7,828 nt of DNA from Ferruginibacter sp. (GCA_025352435.1 JANXTN010000313.1:1-7828); one strand, 5' to 3'. Shown: positions 1 to 6,776, numbered from the stretch's first letter. Notes: generated from the sequence alone by a model not told the origin. Program-made: numbers and translations.

Positions 1-395
1 TTATCCGCAGAAAAAATAAAATTTATAAACTCATAATTGTCCCTGTTTTTGTAGCCGTACACCATGCTCTTTGCATATTCCTGTTTTAAGGTATCCAGTA
101 ATTTATCATAACGGTTTACATCTCTTTGTATGGAGTAAATATTATTATCTAAAATCCGGAGATCTTTACCAATGTTTTCCAATACTCTTCCTTGTAAGTT
201 TACCTTGTTTGTGAAGAGTGAAAGTGTAGTGAGATTTTGTTTTGTAACTTCCTTATTGCTGTTTAACAATTTTTGAGTTTCATCTATTTCTTTTTTTAAC
301 TGTAACCGTTGCTTCTCCAGTTCTTCTCTTGTTTGAGCAAAAGAATTAATTGTAAAGAAGCAGGTAAGGAAAAAAGAAATAATTGCTCTCAGCAT
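1..395 (-). CDS. EnvC-like murein hydrolase activator / M23-family peptidase, N-terminal part (runs off left edge)
   Basis: The reading frame opens at the ATG at 395 and stays open to base 1, giving 131 codons with no stop, so the gene is cut by the window edge. Residues 1-20 form a type I signal peptide ending NSFA before Gln21. Residues 22-110 are rich in Glu, Lys, Gln and Leu in a heptad-like pattern, which suggests a long periplasmic coiled coil. The stretch around residues 108-130 (AKSMVYGYKNRDNYEFINF) is what I recognise from Bacteroidota EnvC-like proteins. In that family the coiled coil leads to a C-terminal LytM (M23) domain that either cleaves peptidoglycan cross-links or activates amidases at division. 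That domain lies outside the window, so catalytic competence cannot be judged. It is the last visible gene of the ispF-dut-DUF4292 cluster, 62 nt after the DUF4292 stop. The family call is fairly sure; the exact activity is not. Confidence 0.82.
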   Translation of the reverse strand, partial: MLRAIISFFLTCFFTINSFAQTREELEKQRLQLKKEIDETQKLLNSNKEVTKQNLTTLSLFTNKVNLQGRVLENIGKDLRILDNNIYSIQRDVNRYDKLLDTLKQEYAKSMVYGYKNRDNYEFINFIFSAD

Positions 396-420
396 AGTGT
401 GGTATTTAGGAGAAAAATTC

Positions 421-435
421 TGAAGAAAATCTTCA
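421..435. repeat. Small inverted repeat between the DUF4292 gene and the EnvC-like gene
   Basis: The 15-mer TGAAGAAAATCTTCA has 6-bp arms (TGAAGA/TCTTCA) around a 3-base centre. It lies in the 62-nt gap and is followed on the minus strand by a run of five T after two bases. It could be a weak attenuator or an operator, or chance in AT-rich DNA. The stem is too weak for a confident terminator call. Confidence 0.25.
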
Positions 436-457
436 TCAAAAAGGATAAAAGTAGTGA

Positions 458-1273
458 TTAATTCTTTTTATAATTTTTGGGTACAGAAAAATTGACCGAT
501 AATTCTTTGTTAAACTCAAACTGCTTAAAGTTCATTCTCACATCAAGTTTGTTTTTTTCACTGGCAATTATTTGCCTGTATGTTGAAAATTTTACTTCAT
601 TTAAAGTAACATAGCTATCGTATGTAAAATCAGCTGTACGATTCCTTTCCATATTTACATCATCAAGTTTTGAATGCTTTAAAGTATTATCTGATGTTGA
701 AATTGTAAGTAAATTTTTAAAATCTTTGGTTTTGGATGAAACCAATAAAATCTGTTCAAATTTTCTTACCATAGTGTTATTTTCATTATAGAAGATAGGA
801 TTACCAATTAATAAATTTTGAAGAGTTTGATAATCGAAGGGGATCTCAGTAATTTCCTGCAGGTAGTTTATAGATCTGTATTGTACTTCTTTCTGCTGTT
901 TGTTTAAAAGTATAACACTGTCTTTAGTAATCAGCACTCTAAAAACTTCGATATTTAAAATAGAGGCTGAAACAGAAATCCATATCGCACTGTCTTTTAT
1001 TATTCGAAGGTTAGCAACGAGGTCTGGCTTTTTTCCTTTACTGTCATCTATCTCCAGTTTTATTTTTGCAGAAAATGTTTTGAAGTTTATAACATTTTTT
1101 TTGATAATCTCTCTTGTGGAATTTACAAGATTTATAGAATCAATTTTTGATTTTGATTCAATCACATTGGCAGTATCTCTTGCAGCTATGGCTTTGGTAA
1201 TAGTTCTTCCGGATTTACACTGTGTTAATGAAATAGAGAGTAAAACTAAACAGTTTAAAAAAAATAATTTCAT
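458..1273 (-). CDS. DUF4292 family lipoprotein (LolA/LolB-like outer-membrane protein of unknown function)
   Basis: This 271-residue protein has a lipoprotein signal peptide: MKLFF, a hydrophobic core, then a lipobox-like L-T-Q-Cys19. Gln just before the Cys is not the commonest residue but is tolerated. The residues after Cys19 (KSGRT) lack the acidic surface-export signal known from some Bacteroidota lipoproteins, so a periplasm-facing anchor is inferred. The body matches the DUF4292 pattern, including NFKTFSAKIKLEID (about 62-75), LRIIKDSAIWISVS (about 89-102), EVFRVLITKDSVILLN (about 109-124), and the FDYQTLQNLLIGNPIFY block. The family is found in Bacteroidota and is thought to have a LolA/LolB-like half-barrel fold, suggesting lipid or lipoprotein handling, but no function is proven. 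The start follows the dut stop by 9 nt, so the two are almost certainly co-transcribed. No truncation is apparent. Confidence 0.85.
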   Translation of the reverse strand: MKLFFLNCLVLLSISLTQCKSGRTITKAIAARDTANVIESKSKIDSINLVNSTREIIKKNVINFKTFSAKIKLEIDDSKGKKPDLVANLRIIKDSAIWISVSASILNIEVFRVLITKDSVILLNKQQKEVQYRSINYLQEITEIPFDYQTLQNLLIGNPIFYNENNTMVRKFEQILLVSSKTKDFKNLLTISTSDNTLKHSKLDDVNMERNRTADFTYDSYVTLNEVKFSTYRQIIASEKNKLDVRMNFKQFEFNKELSVNFSVPKNYKKN

Positions 1274-1282
1274 AATAAAAAT

Positions 1283-1726
1283 TTATACACCCGTGTGGCC
1301 AAAGCCACCTGCATTTCTTGTAGTTTCATCCAATTGCTGTACCAATATCAATGCTGCGTTTTCAACCTTGGCCACTACCATTTGTGCAATTCTGTCATTA
1401 TTGTTTACGGTAAATGGTTGGTTACTTAAATTGATGAGCAGTACGTTTACTTCGCCTCTGTAATCACTGTCTATGGTACCTGGAGAATTTAAGCAGGTAA
1501 TTCCGTTTTTTAAAGCAAGTCCACTTCTGGGCCTTACCTGTACTTCATACCCCTGCGGGATTTCTAAAAATATTCCTGTAGGAATAAGCCTACGTTCTAA
1601 AGGTGCTAATATAATTTTTTGCGGCAAATTTGCTCTTAGATCCATACCGGCAGAACCTGAAGTTGCGTAGCTGGGCAAATCATTATCGGAATTGTTTACT
1701 GTATTTATCTTAATAGTATTATCCAT
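1283..1726 (-). CDS. dut: Deoxyuridine 5'-triphosphate nucleotidohydrolase (dUTPase)
   Basis: This protein hydrolyses dUTP to dUMP and pyrophosphate. It keeps uracil out of DNA and supplies dUMP for thymidylate synthesis. At 147 residues it is a normal-length trimeric dUTPase with all five motifs in order: SAGMDLRA (25-32), RPRSGLALK (65-73), [11 protein letters not shown] (83-93), NDRIAQMVV (110-118), and [10 protein letters not shown] (137-146). Asp86 in motif 3 corresponds to the catalytic Asp. Motif 5 normally begins Arg-Gly; here it reads Arg137-Asn138, while the GGFG core and the Phe that stacks on the uracil ring are intact. The ATG at 1726 lies inside the end of ispF (8-nt overlap), which indicates translational coupling. 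The purine-rich AAAAAGAAAAAGA just upstream is the only ribosome-binding-like sequence. The DUF4292 gene follows after 9 nt. Confidence 0.97.
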   Translation of the reverse strand: MDNTIKINTVNNSDNDLPSYATSGSAGMDLRANLPQKIILAPLERRLIPTGIFLEIPQGYEVQVRPRSGLALKNGITCLNSPGTIDSDYRGEVNVLLINLSNQPFTVNNNDRIAQMVVAKVENAALILVQQLDETTRNAGGFGHTGV

Positions 1727-2207
1727 TCTTTTTCTTTTTTAATAGAACGGTTGCATTCGCAAACAGTCCTTCCTCTCTACCTGCAAAACCTAATTTTTCA
1801 GTAGTTGTGGCCTTAATAGAAATATTGCTTATTTCTGTGTTCAATATTTTTGAAATAGTCTCACGCATTTGTTCTGCATAGGGCATTATTTTAGGAAATT
1901 CCAGGCAAATGGTTGAATCTACATTAATAATCTTGTACCCATTTGCAGTAATAAGATCGTATGTTTTGCGAAGTAAAATTTTACTGTCTATATCTTTTAA
2001 TGACTTGTCAGTATCTGGAAAATGCTTGCCAATATCTCCAAGTGCCAATGCACCTAACATCGCATCACAAATAGCATGTAATAAAACATCTGCATCGCTG
2101 TGGCCTAATGCACCTTTGTAATGAGGAATCTTTATACCCCCAATCCACAAATCTCTTCCTTCTACGAGTTTATGAAAGTCAATACCTATCCCTACCCTAT
2201 GACCCAT
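1719..2207 (-). CDS. ispF: 2-C-methyl-D-erythritol 2,4-cyclodiphosphate synthase
   Basis: IspF is the fifth step of the MEP isoprenoid pathway. It cyclises CDP-methylerythritol 2-phosphate to the 2,4-cyclodiphosphate and releases CMP. I place the start at the ATG at 2207, giving 162 residues beginning [12 protein letters not shown], as is usual for the family. The frame stays open to a TTG at 2225, but those six extra residues are not family-like. The metal ligands are visible as Asp10, His12 and His44 (in LLHAICDA). [11 protein letters not shown] (35-45) and the C-terminal [17 protein letters not shown] signature are intact. The protein is a cytoplasmic homotrimer with active sites at subunit interfaces. 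It is the first gene of a tight leftward cluster and overlaps dut by 8 nt. It starts only about 40 nt after the porV terminator, so its own promoter must be compact or it relies on read-through. Confidence 0.97.
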   Translation of the reverse strand: MGHRVGIGIDFHKLVEGRDLWIGGIKIPHYKGALGHSDADVLLHAICDAMLGALALGDIGKHFPDTDKSLKDIDSKILLRKTYDLITANGYKIINVDSTICLEFPKIMPYAEQMRETISKILNTEISNISIKATTTEKLGFAGREEGLFANATVLLKKKKNG

Positions 2208-2247
2208 AGTATTATTTTGGCGCAAAGTTGCGTAAAACTTGTTGTAA

Positions 2248-2283
2248 TAAAAAGACGTTCTACAAATGTAGAACGTCTTTTTA
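2248..2283 (-). terminator. Strong intrinsic terminator downstream of porV
   Basis: The arms at 2248-2263 and 2268-2283 form a perfect 16-bp stem (core AAAGACGTTCTAC/GTAGAACGTCTTT) around a 4-nt loop. On the minus strand the stem ends in a run of T, as expected for Rho-independent termination of the porV transcript, whose stop codon is about 20 nt upstream. The A-rich opposite arm would also allow termination in the other direction, but no plus-strand gene ends here. Confidence 0.88.
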
Positions 2284-2303
2284 AATATTTTAAGAATCTA
2301 TAA

Positions 2304-3443
2304 CTATTTATCAATGTTAAACAACAAACTGAAACGAACAGTATTTGATAATGGGTTACGGCTGATACCTGAACCTGAAGGGAAAATATATGCAAGGTTT
2401 AAACCAATAACATTATATTTTAAACCCGCGCCGACAGTGGCATAACGACGGTTACCTTTTAATGGGCTTTCGTAGAAATAACCTGCACGGAAAGCGAATT
2501 GTTCCTTGTACCAGTATTCTGCACCAATAGAAGCAGTTACTTCACGAAGTTCTTCGGTACCACCACCCGGTGCATCACCAAAAGATTTCGCCCAACTACT
2601 AACAACGCCTTGCTTGCGGTAATTTGCGATACCGGCAGCAGAAGTATCAGGAGTGGGCACCAATAATTTATTAAGATCAACCGCAAAAGTTAATTTACTG
2701 TCAGCATCAAATACTTTAGTGTATGCACCTCCCAAACCAAGATTTGCAGGTATAAAATCTTTTTGAGTATTATCATCAGTATATGATATTTTAGAACCCA
2801 AGTTGCTTAAGGTGATACCATAGTTAAACCCTTCGCCATTCTCTTTGGTACCTGTGTGGAAGAAGTGGAGATCTGCAGCCACAGAACTACCTTTTTTATA
2901 GTTTACACCATTAAACGTTCCATTAGCTAGGTTAGAACTGATGTAGCGTACCCCAATTCCAAGACCTGATTTAGCACTAAGTTTTCTGGAATAACCGCCT
3001 TCAATTGTATACTCCCGAGGGCGATTACTGCCAAGCTCTTGTCCTGATTGGTCAGTAAACTGAATGTCACCCAAACTAAAATATCTTAATCCAAGCGACA
3101 ACGCTTGGTTATCATCAAGCTTATAGTATCCTGCTAGAGAAGCTATATAAACGTCTTTTAGATTGAGATCATTCAACCATGGTGTATATGTAACACCTAT
3201 GGATCCCTTTTCTTTAGCGAATGGCGTTTTACCTAAATTCCAAAAATTGGAATATGCATCGGCTCCCGTGGCAATACCAGTTTCACCCATACCGGTACTA
3301 CGGGCATCTGGAGATATACGTAACATTGGTACAGCTGTAGTCACTACATTGTTAGTTTTGTCAGAGATAGACTGTGCATTTACTAAATGGGTACCACCTA
3401 TAAAAAATACTACGGCGGCTAGCTTCAAAGTTGCTTGTTTCAT
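2304..3443 (-). CDS. porV: Type IX secretion system outer-membrane protein PorV (LptO family)
   Basis: PorV is an outer-membrane beta-barrel of the FadL type. It binds type IX cargo proteins after they leave the SprA/PorW translocon and delivers them to the PorU sortase-like protein for C-terminal domain removal and surface attachment. This 379-residue protein has a signal peptide ending LVNA before Gln24. The family-typical start of the mature part is RISPDARSTGMGETGIA (42-58), followed by NFWNLGKTPFA (66-76). The body is a series of alternating amphipathic strands with Gly and aromatic residues. FAFRAGYFYESPLKGNRRYA and the ending NPLSNTVRFSLLFNIDK (363-379) are characteristic of PorV. Length is normal and the frame is intact. 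The gene stands alone with its own terminator and is divergent from gldJ. A related PorQ-like protein is the main alternative, but the C-terminal and N-terminal signatures fit PorV better. Confidence 0.9.
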   Translation of the reverse strand: MKQATLKLAAVVFFIGGTHLVNAQSISDKTNNVVTTAVPMLRISPDARSTGMGETGIATGADAYSNFWNLGKTPFAKEKGSIGVTYTPWLNDLNLKDVYIASLAGYYKLDDNQALSLGLRYFSLGDIQFTDQSGQELGSNRPREYTIEGGYSRKLSAKSGLGIGVRYISSNLANGTFNGVNYKKGSSVAADLHFFHTGTKENGEGFNYGITLSNLGSKISYTDDNTQKDFIPANLGLGGAYTKVFDADSKLTFAVDLNKLLVPTPDTSAAGIANYRKQGVVSSWAKSFGDAPGGGTEELREVTASIGAEYWYKEQFAFRAGYFYESPLKGNRRYATVGAGLKYNVIGLNLAYIFPSGSGISRNPLSNTVRFSLLFNIDK

Positions 3444-3526
3444 GCGATTTTTTTGTCTTGGTTAGGTAGACGTGCCTCTATATGCTTTAATTTAAATGAT
3501 AAATGAACCTAAGTATGTAATCTGCT

Positions 3527-3557
3527 AAGATATAAATTCTTGTTAAATAAAATCCAA
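3527..3557 (-). promoter_or_regulatory. porV: Candidate porV promoter (weak match)
   Basis: Read on the minus strand there is TTG (3557-3555), a 20-nt spacer, and TATATCTT (3534-3527). The second element matches four of the six fixed bases of the Bacteroidota -7 consensus TAnnTTTG, and the spacing fits. The leader to the porV ATG would be roughly 75-80 nt. In DNA this AT-rich such a match could be chance. Confidence 0.25.
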
Positions 3558-3627
3558 CTTATTAGTCAAAAGCCAAAATTAATTTGCTTATTAAGAATTG
3601 AAACTAATACAATTAAAATAAAACAAG

Positions 3628-3702
3628 GAAAGCGTTGTCATTTAACTCATTATTCTCCAAAAGATAATAGACAATTTCTTGGCTGAAAACGTTGCACTCA
3701 TT
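3628..3702 (+). repeat. Imperfect direct repeat in the porV/gldJ gap
   Basis: GAAAGCGTTG (3628-3637) and GAAAACGTTG (3685-3694) differ at one of ten bases. Each is followed by an exact ACTCATT (3645-3651 and 3696-3702), although the distance between the two parts differs (7 nt versus 1 nt). The motif is less AT-rich than its surroundings. It could be a pair of regulator binding sites or a remnant of a small duplication. Confidence 0.3.
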
Positions 3703-3854
3703 CAAAAAATTGTTTAATTATCAAATAAAAAGCTAAAACTCAATAAGCTTCCTACTAATTAAAATGAATTTATTTATATTGCATTATATACTTTATTAAT
3801 CAACAATAACCAGAAATTTTCTTCGTTTCATAATTTGTAAAACGATATCATATC

Positions 3855-5429
3855 ATGTTAAAAACCTTATCCCTCAAATACTTTGCATTGGCTTTTATAG
3901 CAGCTTTATCATTAGGCGCATGTAAAAATGGAAGTATTTTAAAAAAGAAAAAAGGAACTTCGGACGCAACGGGTTGGAGTTATGACGATAAAAACATGGG
4001 CAATTTTCATGTTGCTAAAGTTAAATACCCCAAAGCCGGTCCAGGGTTAGTTTTTGTGCAGGGTGGATCTTTTGTAATGGGCGCAAAAGATGAAGATGTA
4101 ATGGGCGACTGGAACAATGTTCCTCGTCGGGTAACTGTTCCATCTTTTTTTATAGATGAAACTGAAGTCGCAAATGTTCATTATCGTGAATATTTATATT
4201 GGCTTGATAATACTTTTAGCAGCGATACTGCGATTATGACAAAAGCCCTCCCAGATACTTTGGTATGGAGACAGGAACTTGCTTACAACGAACCTTACGT
4301 TGAATATTATTTTAGGTATCCTTCCTATAATTATTATCCGGTAGTGGGTGTGAACTGGCAGCAGGCTCATGATTTCTGTATATGGAGGTCAGACAGAGTG
4401 AATGAGCTCAACCTGGTGAAAAAAGGTTATCTGAAAAAGGATGCGATAAAAAAAGAGATGAAAGGTGGTGGTGCAGAAGGTTCATTTAATACTGATGCTT
4501 ATTTGGTTAATCCAGAGTTAGTTCAAATGGCCAAAAGCAAGCCTAAGAAAAGTGATTTAAAAGATGTAAATGGAAAGCCGAGGGCAAGTGTAAAAATGGA
4601 AGATGGCATTTTAAATTTGGGCTACAGATTACCAACAGAAGCTGAATGGGAATATGCAGCGTATGGTTTATTAGACCAAAACCCAAATATTCGTAAAAAG
4701 GAAAAACAAAGTGGTGAGGAGAATCGTTTAAATCAACAGGTTTATTCCTGGTCTAAAAACCCTAATGGTTTAAGAGATAACCGCAGAGGTAGTTGGCAAG
4801 GGAAATTTTTGGCTAACTTTAAAAGAGGAAGCGGAGATAATATGGGTATTGCAGGAGGATTAAATGATCGTGCAGCTATTACAGGGCCTATTAAATCTTT
4901 TTATCCTAATGCTTTTGGTTTGTATAATATGAGTGGAAATGTGAGTGAGTGGGTAGGAGACGTATACAGACCCTTAACTTCTCTAGACGCTCAGGATTTC
5001 AATTATTTTCGGGGTAATAAATTTACAAAATTATTTAAGAATAGTTCCGGCGAATATGAAAGAGATAGTTTAGGTCATTTAAAAAGACAAGACATATCTG
5101 ATGATGATGTGAAGAACAGAGCAAATTATCAAAAAAACAATGTTATTAATTACCTGGATGGCGATACTATGAGTCAGGTGTTTTACGGTTATGGTGTAAC
5201 ATCATTAATTAATGACCAATCTAGAGTAATTAAAGGTGGTAGCTGGAATGACAGAGCTTATTGGCTTTCACCCGGTACACGTCGTTTTATGCAGGAAGAT
5301 CAATCATCGAGTACTGTTGGATTTAGGTGTGCCCAAACCTATCTTGGTCCGCCTGAAGGACCGGGTTTTAAAGATGGTAACAACTTCCCATCTAGAAAAC
5401 AAAATTCAAGAAAAGGAAGAAAAAGATAA
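3855..5429 (+). CDS. gldJ: Gliding motility / type IX secretion lipoprotein GldJ (SUMF1-like fold)
   Basis: GldJ is an outer-membrane lipoprotein needed in Flavobacterium johnsoniae for gliding and for stability of the secretion ring protein GldK. The 524-residue product has a textbook lipobox, Leu20-Gly-Ala-Cys23. A formylglycine-generating-enzyme-like (SUMF1) domain follows: VFVQGGSFVMGA (66-77), DVMGDWNNVP (81-90), DETEVANVHYREYLYW (101-116), PVVGVNWQQAHDFCIWR (162-178), GYRLPTEAEWEYAA (256-269), NAFGLYNMSGNVSEWVGD (352-369), IKGGSWNDRAYW (459-470) and GFRC (489-492). A Lys-rich insertion at about 185-255 and a second at about 380-445 enlarge the fold. The cysteine pair that binds copper in true formylglycine-generating enzymes is absent, so a structural role is inferred. 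The C-terminal tail is strongly basic. GldJ is preferred over the paralogue GldK because of the DWNN and GYLKK stretches, the murF neighbour, and the absence of gldL downstream. It stands divergent from porV and ends in its own terminator. Confidence 0.9.
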   Translation: MLKTLSLKYFALAFIAALSLGACKNGSILKKKKGTSDATGWSYDDKNMGNFHVAKVKYPKAGPGLVFVQGGSFVMGAKDEDVMGDWNNVPRRVTVPSFFIDETEVANVHYREYLYWLDNTFSSDTAIMTKALPDTLVWRQELAYNEPYVEYYFRYPSYNYYPVVGVNWQQAHDFCIWRSDRVNELNLVKKGYLKKDAIKKEMKGGGAEGSFNTDAYLVNPELVQMAKSKPKKSDLKDVNGKPRASVKMEDGILNLGYRLPTEAEWEYAAYGLLDQNPNIRKKEKQSGEENRLNQQVYSWSKNPNGLRDNRRGSWQGKFLANFKRGSGDNMGIAGGLNDRAAITGPIKSFYPNAFGLYNMSGNVSEWVGDVYRPLTSLDAQDFNYFRGNKFTKLFKNSSGEYERDSLGHLKRQDISDDDVKNRANYQKNNVINYLDGDTMSQVFYGYGVTSLINDQSRVIKGGSWNDRAYWLSPGTRRFMQEDQSSSTVGFRCAQTYLGPPEGPGFKDGNNFPSRKQNSRKGRKR

Positions 5430-5432
5430 CAC

Positions 5433-5463
5433 AAAAAACCCTTCAACAACTGAAGGGTTTTTT
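5433..5463 (+). terminator. Strong intrinsic terminator downstream of gldJ
   Basis: AAAAAACCCTTCA (5433-5445) pairs perfectly with TGAAGGGTTTTTT (5451-5463) around the 5-nt loop ACAAC. The 13-bp stem ends in six T, and begins 3 nt after the gldJ stop. It should end gldJ transcription and separate it from murF, which starts 36 nt further on. Confidence 0.9.
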
Positions 5464-5486
5464 ATTATTCATAGGTATTACCTTAC

Positions 5487-5494
5487 TATTTTTG
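5487..5494 (+). promoter_or_regulatory. murF: Candidate murF -7 promoter element, possibly giving a leaderless mRNA
   Basis: TATTTTTG matches the Bacteroidota -7 consensus TAnnTTTG at every fixed base. It ends only 4 nt before the murF ATG, so transcription from it would begin at or within a few bases of the start codon. No TTG is present about 20 nt upstream, where the terminator T-run lies, so the -33 half is missing. T-rich DNA makes a chance match possible. Confidence 0.45.
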
Positions 5495-5498
5495 TAGG

Positions 5499-6776
5499 AT
5501 GAGTATTGAAGAATTATATAGTATATTTCTTAAGCATCCCATTGTAGAAACAGATACTAGAAAAATAAAACAGGATAGTATTTTCTTTGCGTTGAAAGGA
5601 GCAAATTTTAATGGTAATAATTATGTAGAGCAAGCGCTAACAACAGGGGCAGCATTTTGCATTTGCGATGAGCCTACAGATTTTTCAGACAACAGAATAA
5701 TCTTGGTAGAAGATGTATTGGTTACTCTGCAACAATTAGCTAAGTATCATCGCCAACAATTTACAATTCCATTTATTGCTATTACCGGTAGCAATGGTAA
5801 AACCACTACCAAAGAATTGATACATGAAGTGCTAAGCAGTACTTATAAATGCTATACAACAAAAGGAAATTTAAATAACCATATTGGAATTCCACTCACG
5901 ATCCTTGCCGTAAAAAAAGATGCTGAAATTGCTGTAATTGAAATGGGAGCAAACCATCAAAAGGAAATAGAAGGTTATTGTTTGTACACAATGCCTACAC
6001 ATGGCTTGATAACGAACTGCGGCAAAGCGCATTTAGAAGGATTCGGTGGTGAAGAAGGAATAAAGAAAGGCAAAGGTGAACTGTATGATTACATTTTAAA
6101 AACCGATGGCACCATATTTATAAATAATGATTATGGGTATCTGCAGGAAATGAGTGTGCAAATAAAAAATAAAATTAGCTATGGAACAGCGGATGCAACA
6201 TATGTGGGCGAAGCAAATAAGAGTGGACAATTCCTTGAAGTAGTAATAAAAAAAGGCGAAAATATTGAAACTATACAAACACAACTGGCGGGTAATTACA
6301 ACCTTCCAAATGTAATGAGTGCTGCTTGTATTGGAAAATACTTTGGTGTTGCGGATGCAAAAATTAAAAGTGCTTTAGAAAACTATACACCTACAAACAG
6401 CAGATCGCAAATAATTAAAAAAGATACCAATACAATTTTATTGGATGCTTATAATGCTAACCCAAGCAGCATGAAAGTAGCTATTGAAAATTTTGCTGCA
6501 ATGGAAGGCGAAAATAAAATTGTTATTCTTGGAGGTATGATGGAGTTGGGAGAAGAAAGCATTAAAGAGCATTCAGATTTAATAAAAATGCTTGGCAATT
6601 ATGCATGGAAGCAGGTTGTGATTGCCGGGAAGGACTTTACCAATTTACCATCGTCTATTTTGCACTTTAATGATGCTACAGAAATAGCAGCCTGGTTCAA
6701 AAAACAGCAATTTAAAAACGCCACTATTCTTATAAAAGGATCTCGCAGCATGGCTATGGAAAAAGTATTGGAATAA
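5499..6776 (+). CDS. murF: UDP-N-acetylmuramoyl-tripeptide--D-alanyl-D-alanine ligase
   Basis: MurF is the last cytoplasmic amino-acid ligase of peptidoglycan precursor synthesis. It uses ATP to join D-Ala-D-Ala to UDP-MurNAc-tripeptide. The 425-residue protein has the three Mur ligase domains. The N-terminal substrate domain (1-about 85) includes DTRKIKQDSIFFALKG (19-34). The central ATPase domain has the P-loop TGSNGKTTTKE (96-106), NLNNHIGIPLT (124-134), EMGA (148-151), TNCGKAHLEGFG (172-183), and KGKGELYDYI (190-199), whose Lys192 is the likely carbamylated lysine. The C-terminal domain has DAYNANPSSM (316-325), GGMMELGEES (345-354) and KGSRSMAMEKV (413-423). The usual GDM of the last block but one reads GGM here. 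Length is slightly below the E. coli enzyme (about 450) but nothing is missing. It starts 36 nt after the gldJ terminator and is probably transcribed on its own. Confidence 0.97.
   Translation: MSIEELYSIFLKHPIVETDTRKIKQDSIFFALKGANFNGNNYVEQALTTGAAFCICDEPTDFSDNRIILVEDVLVTLQQLAKYHRQQFTIPFIAITGSNGKTTTKELIHEVLSSTYKCYTTKGNLNNHIGIPLTILAVKKDAEIAVIEMGANHQKEIEGYCLYTMPTHGLITNCGKAHLEGFGGEEGIKKGKGELYDYILKTDGTIFINNDYGYLQEMSVQIKNKISYGTADATYVGEANKSGQFLEVVIKKGENIETIQTQLAGNYNLPNVMSAACIGKYFGVADAKIKSALENYTPTNSRSQIIKKDTNTILLDAYNANPSSMKVAIENFAAMEGENKIVILGGMMELGEESIKEHSDLIKMLGNYAWKQVVIAGKDFTNLPSSILHFNDATEIAAWFKKQQFKNATILIKGSRSMAMEKVLE

Larger units (their letters stand above)
3444..3854. promoter_or_regulatory. Divergent porV/gldJ intergenic control region (411 bp, no gene seen)
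   Basis: This very AT-rich gap separates the divergent starts of porV and gldJ, so both promoters must lie here. I found no open frame with protein-like content, no tRNA and no convincing terminator. On the plus strand, TAATTTG at 3831-3837 resembles the -7 element with one base missing in the spacer, close to the gldJ ATG but without a matching -33 TTG. A second weak pair is TTG at 3692-3694 with TAATTATC at 3715-3722 (20-nt spacing). The porV candidate and a repeated motif are listed separately. None of these is strong enough to name a start site. The length, larger than two minimal promoters need, leaves room for regulator sites or a small RNA. Confidence 0.55.

Noticed and set aside
900..1463. 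Plus-strand open frame of 187 codons
   Set aside because: It lies antisense across the DUF4292 gene and dut, both of which have clear family motifs. Its translation shows no recognisable domain and it crosses two genes, so it is a by-product of their codons.
2208..2225. Extended TTG start for ispF
   Set aside because: The six extra residues (MRQNNT) are not family-like, and the ATG at 2207 gives the standard IspF N-terminus with the metal-binding Asp and His at the usual positions.
3163..3465. Plus-strand open frame of 100 codons opposite the start of porV
   Set aside because: It is antisense to the PorV signal peptide and first strands, with no family resemblance or promoter.
3444..3854. 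A small hidden gene or tRNA in the longest gap
   Set aside because: All frames are broken by frequent stops, the composition is nearly all A/T, and no cloverleaf-like arms or TTCGA-type T-loop were seen. A small RNA cannot be excluded but nothing supports one.
5236..5502. Plus-strand open frame of 88 codons spanning the gldJ end, terminator and murF start
   Set aside because: It runs through a perfect intrinsic terminator in a frame shifted relative to gldJ, and its translation has no recognisable features.
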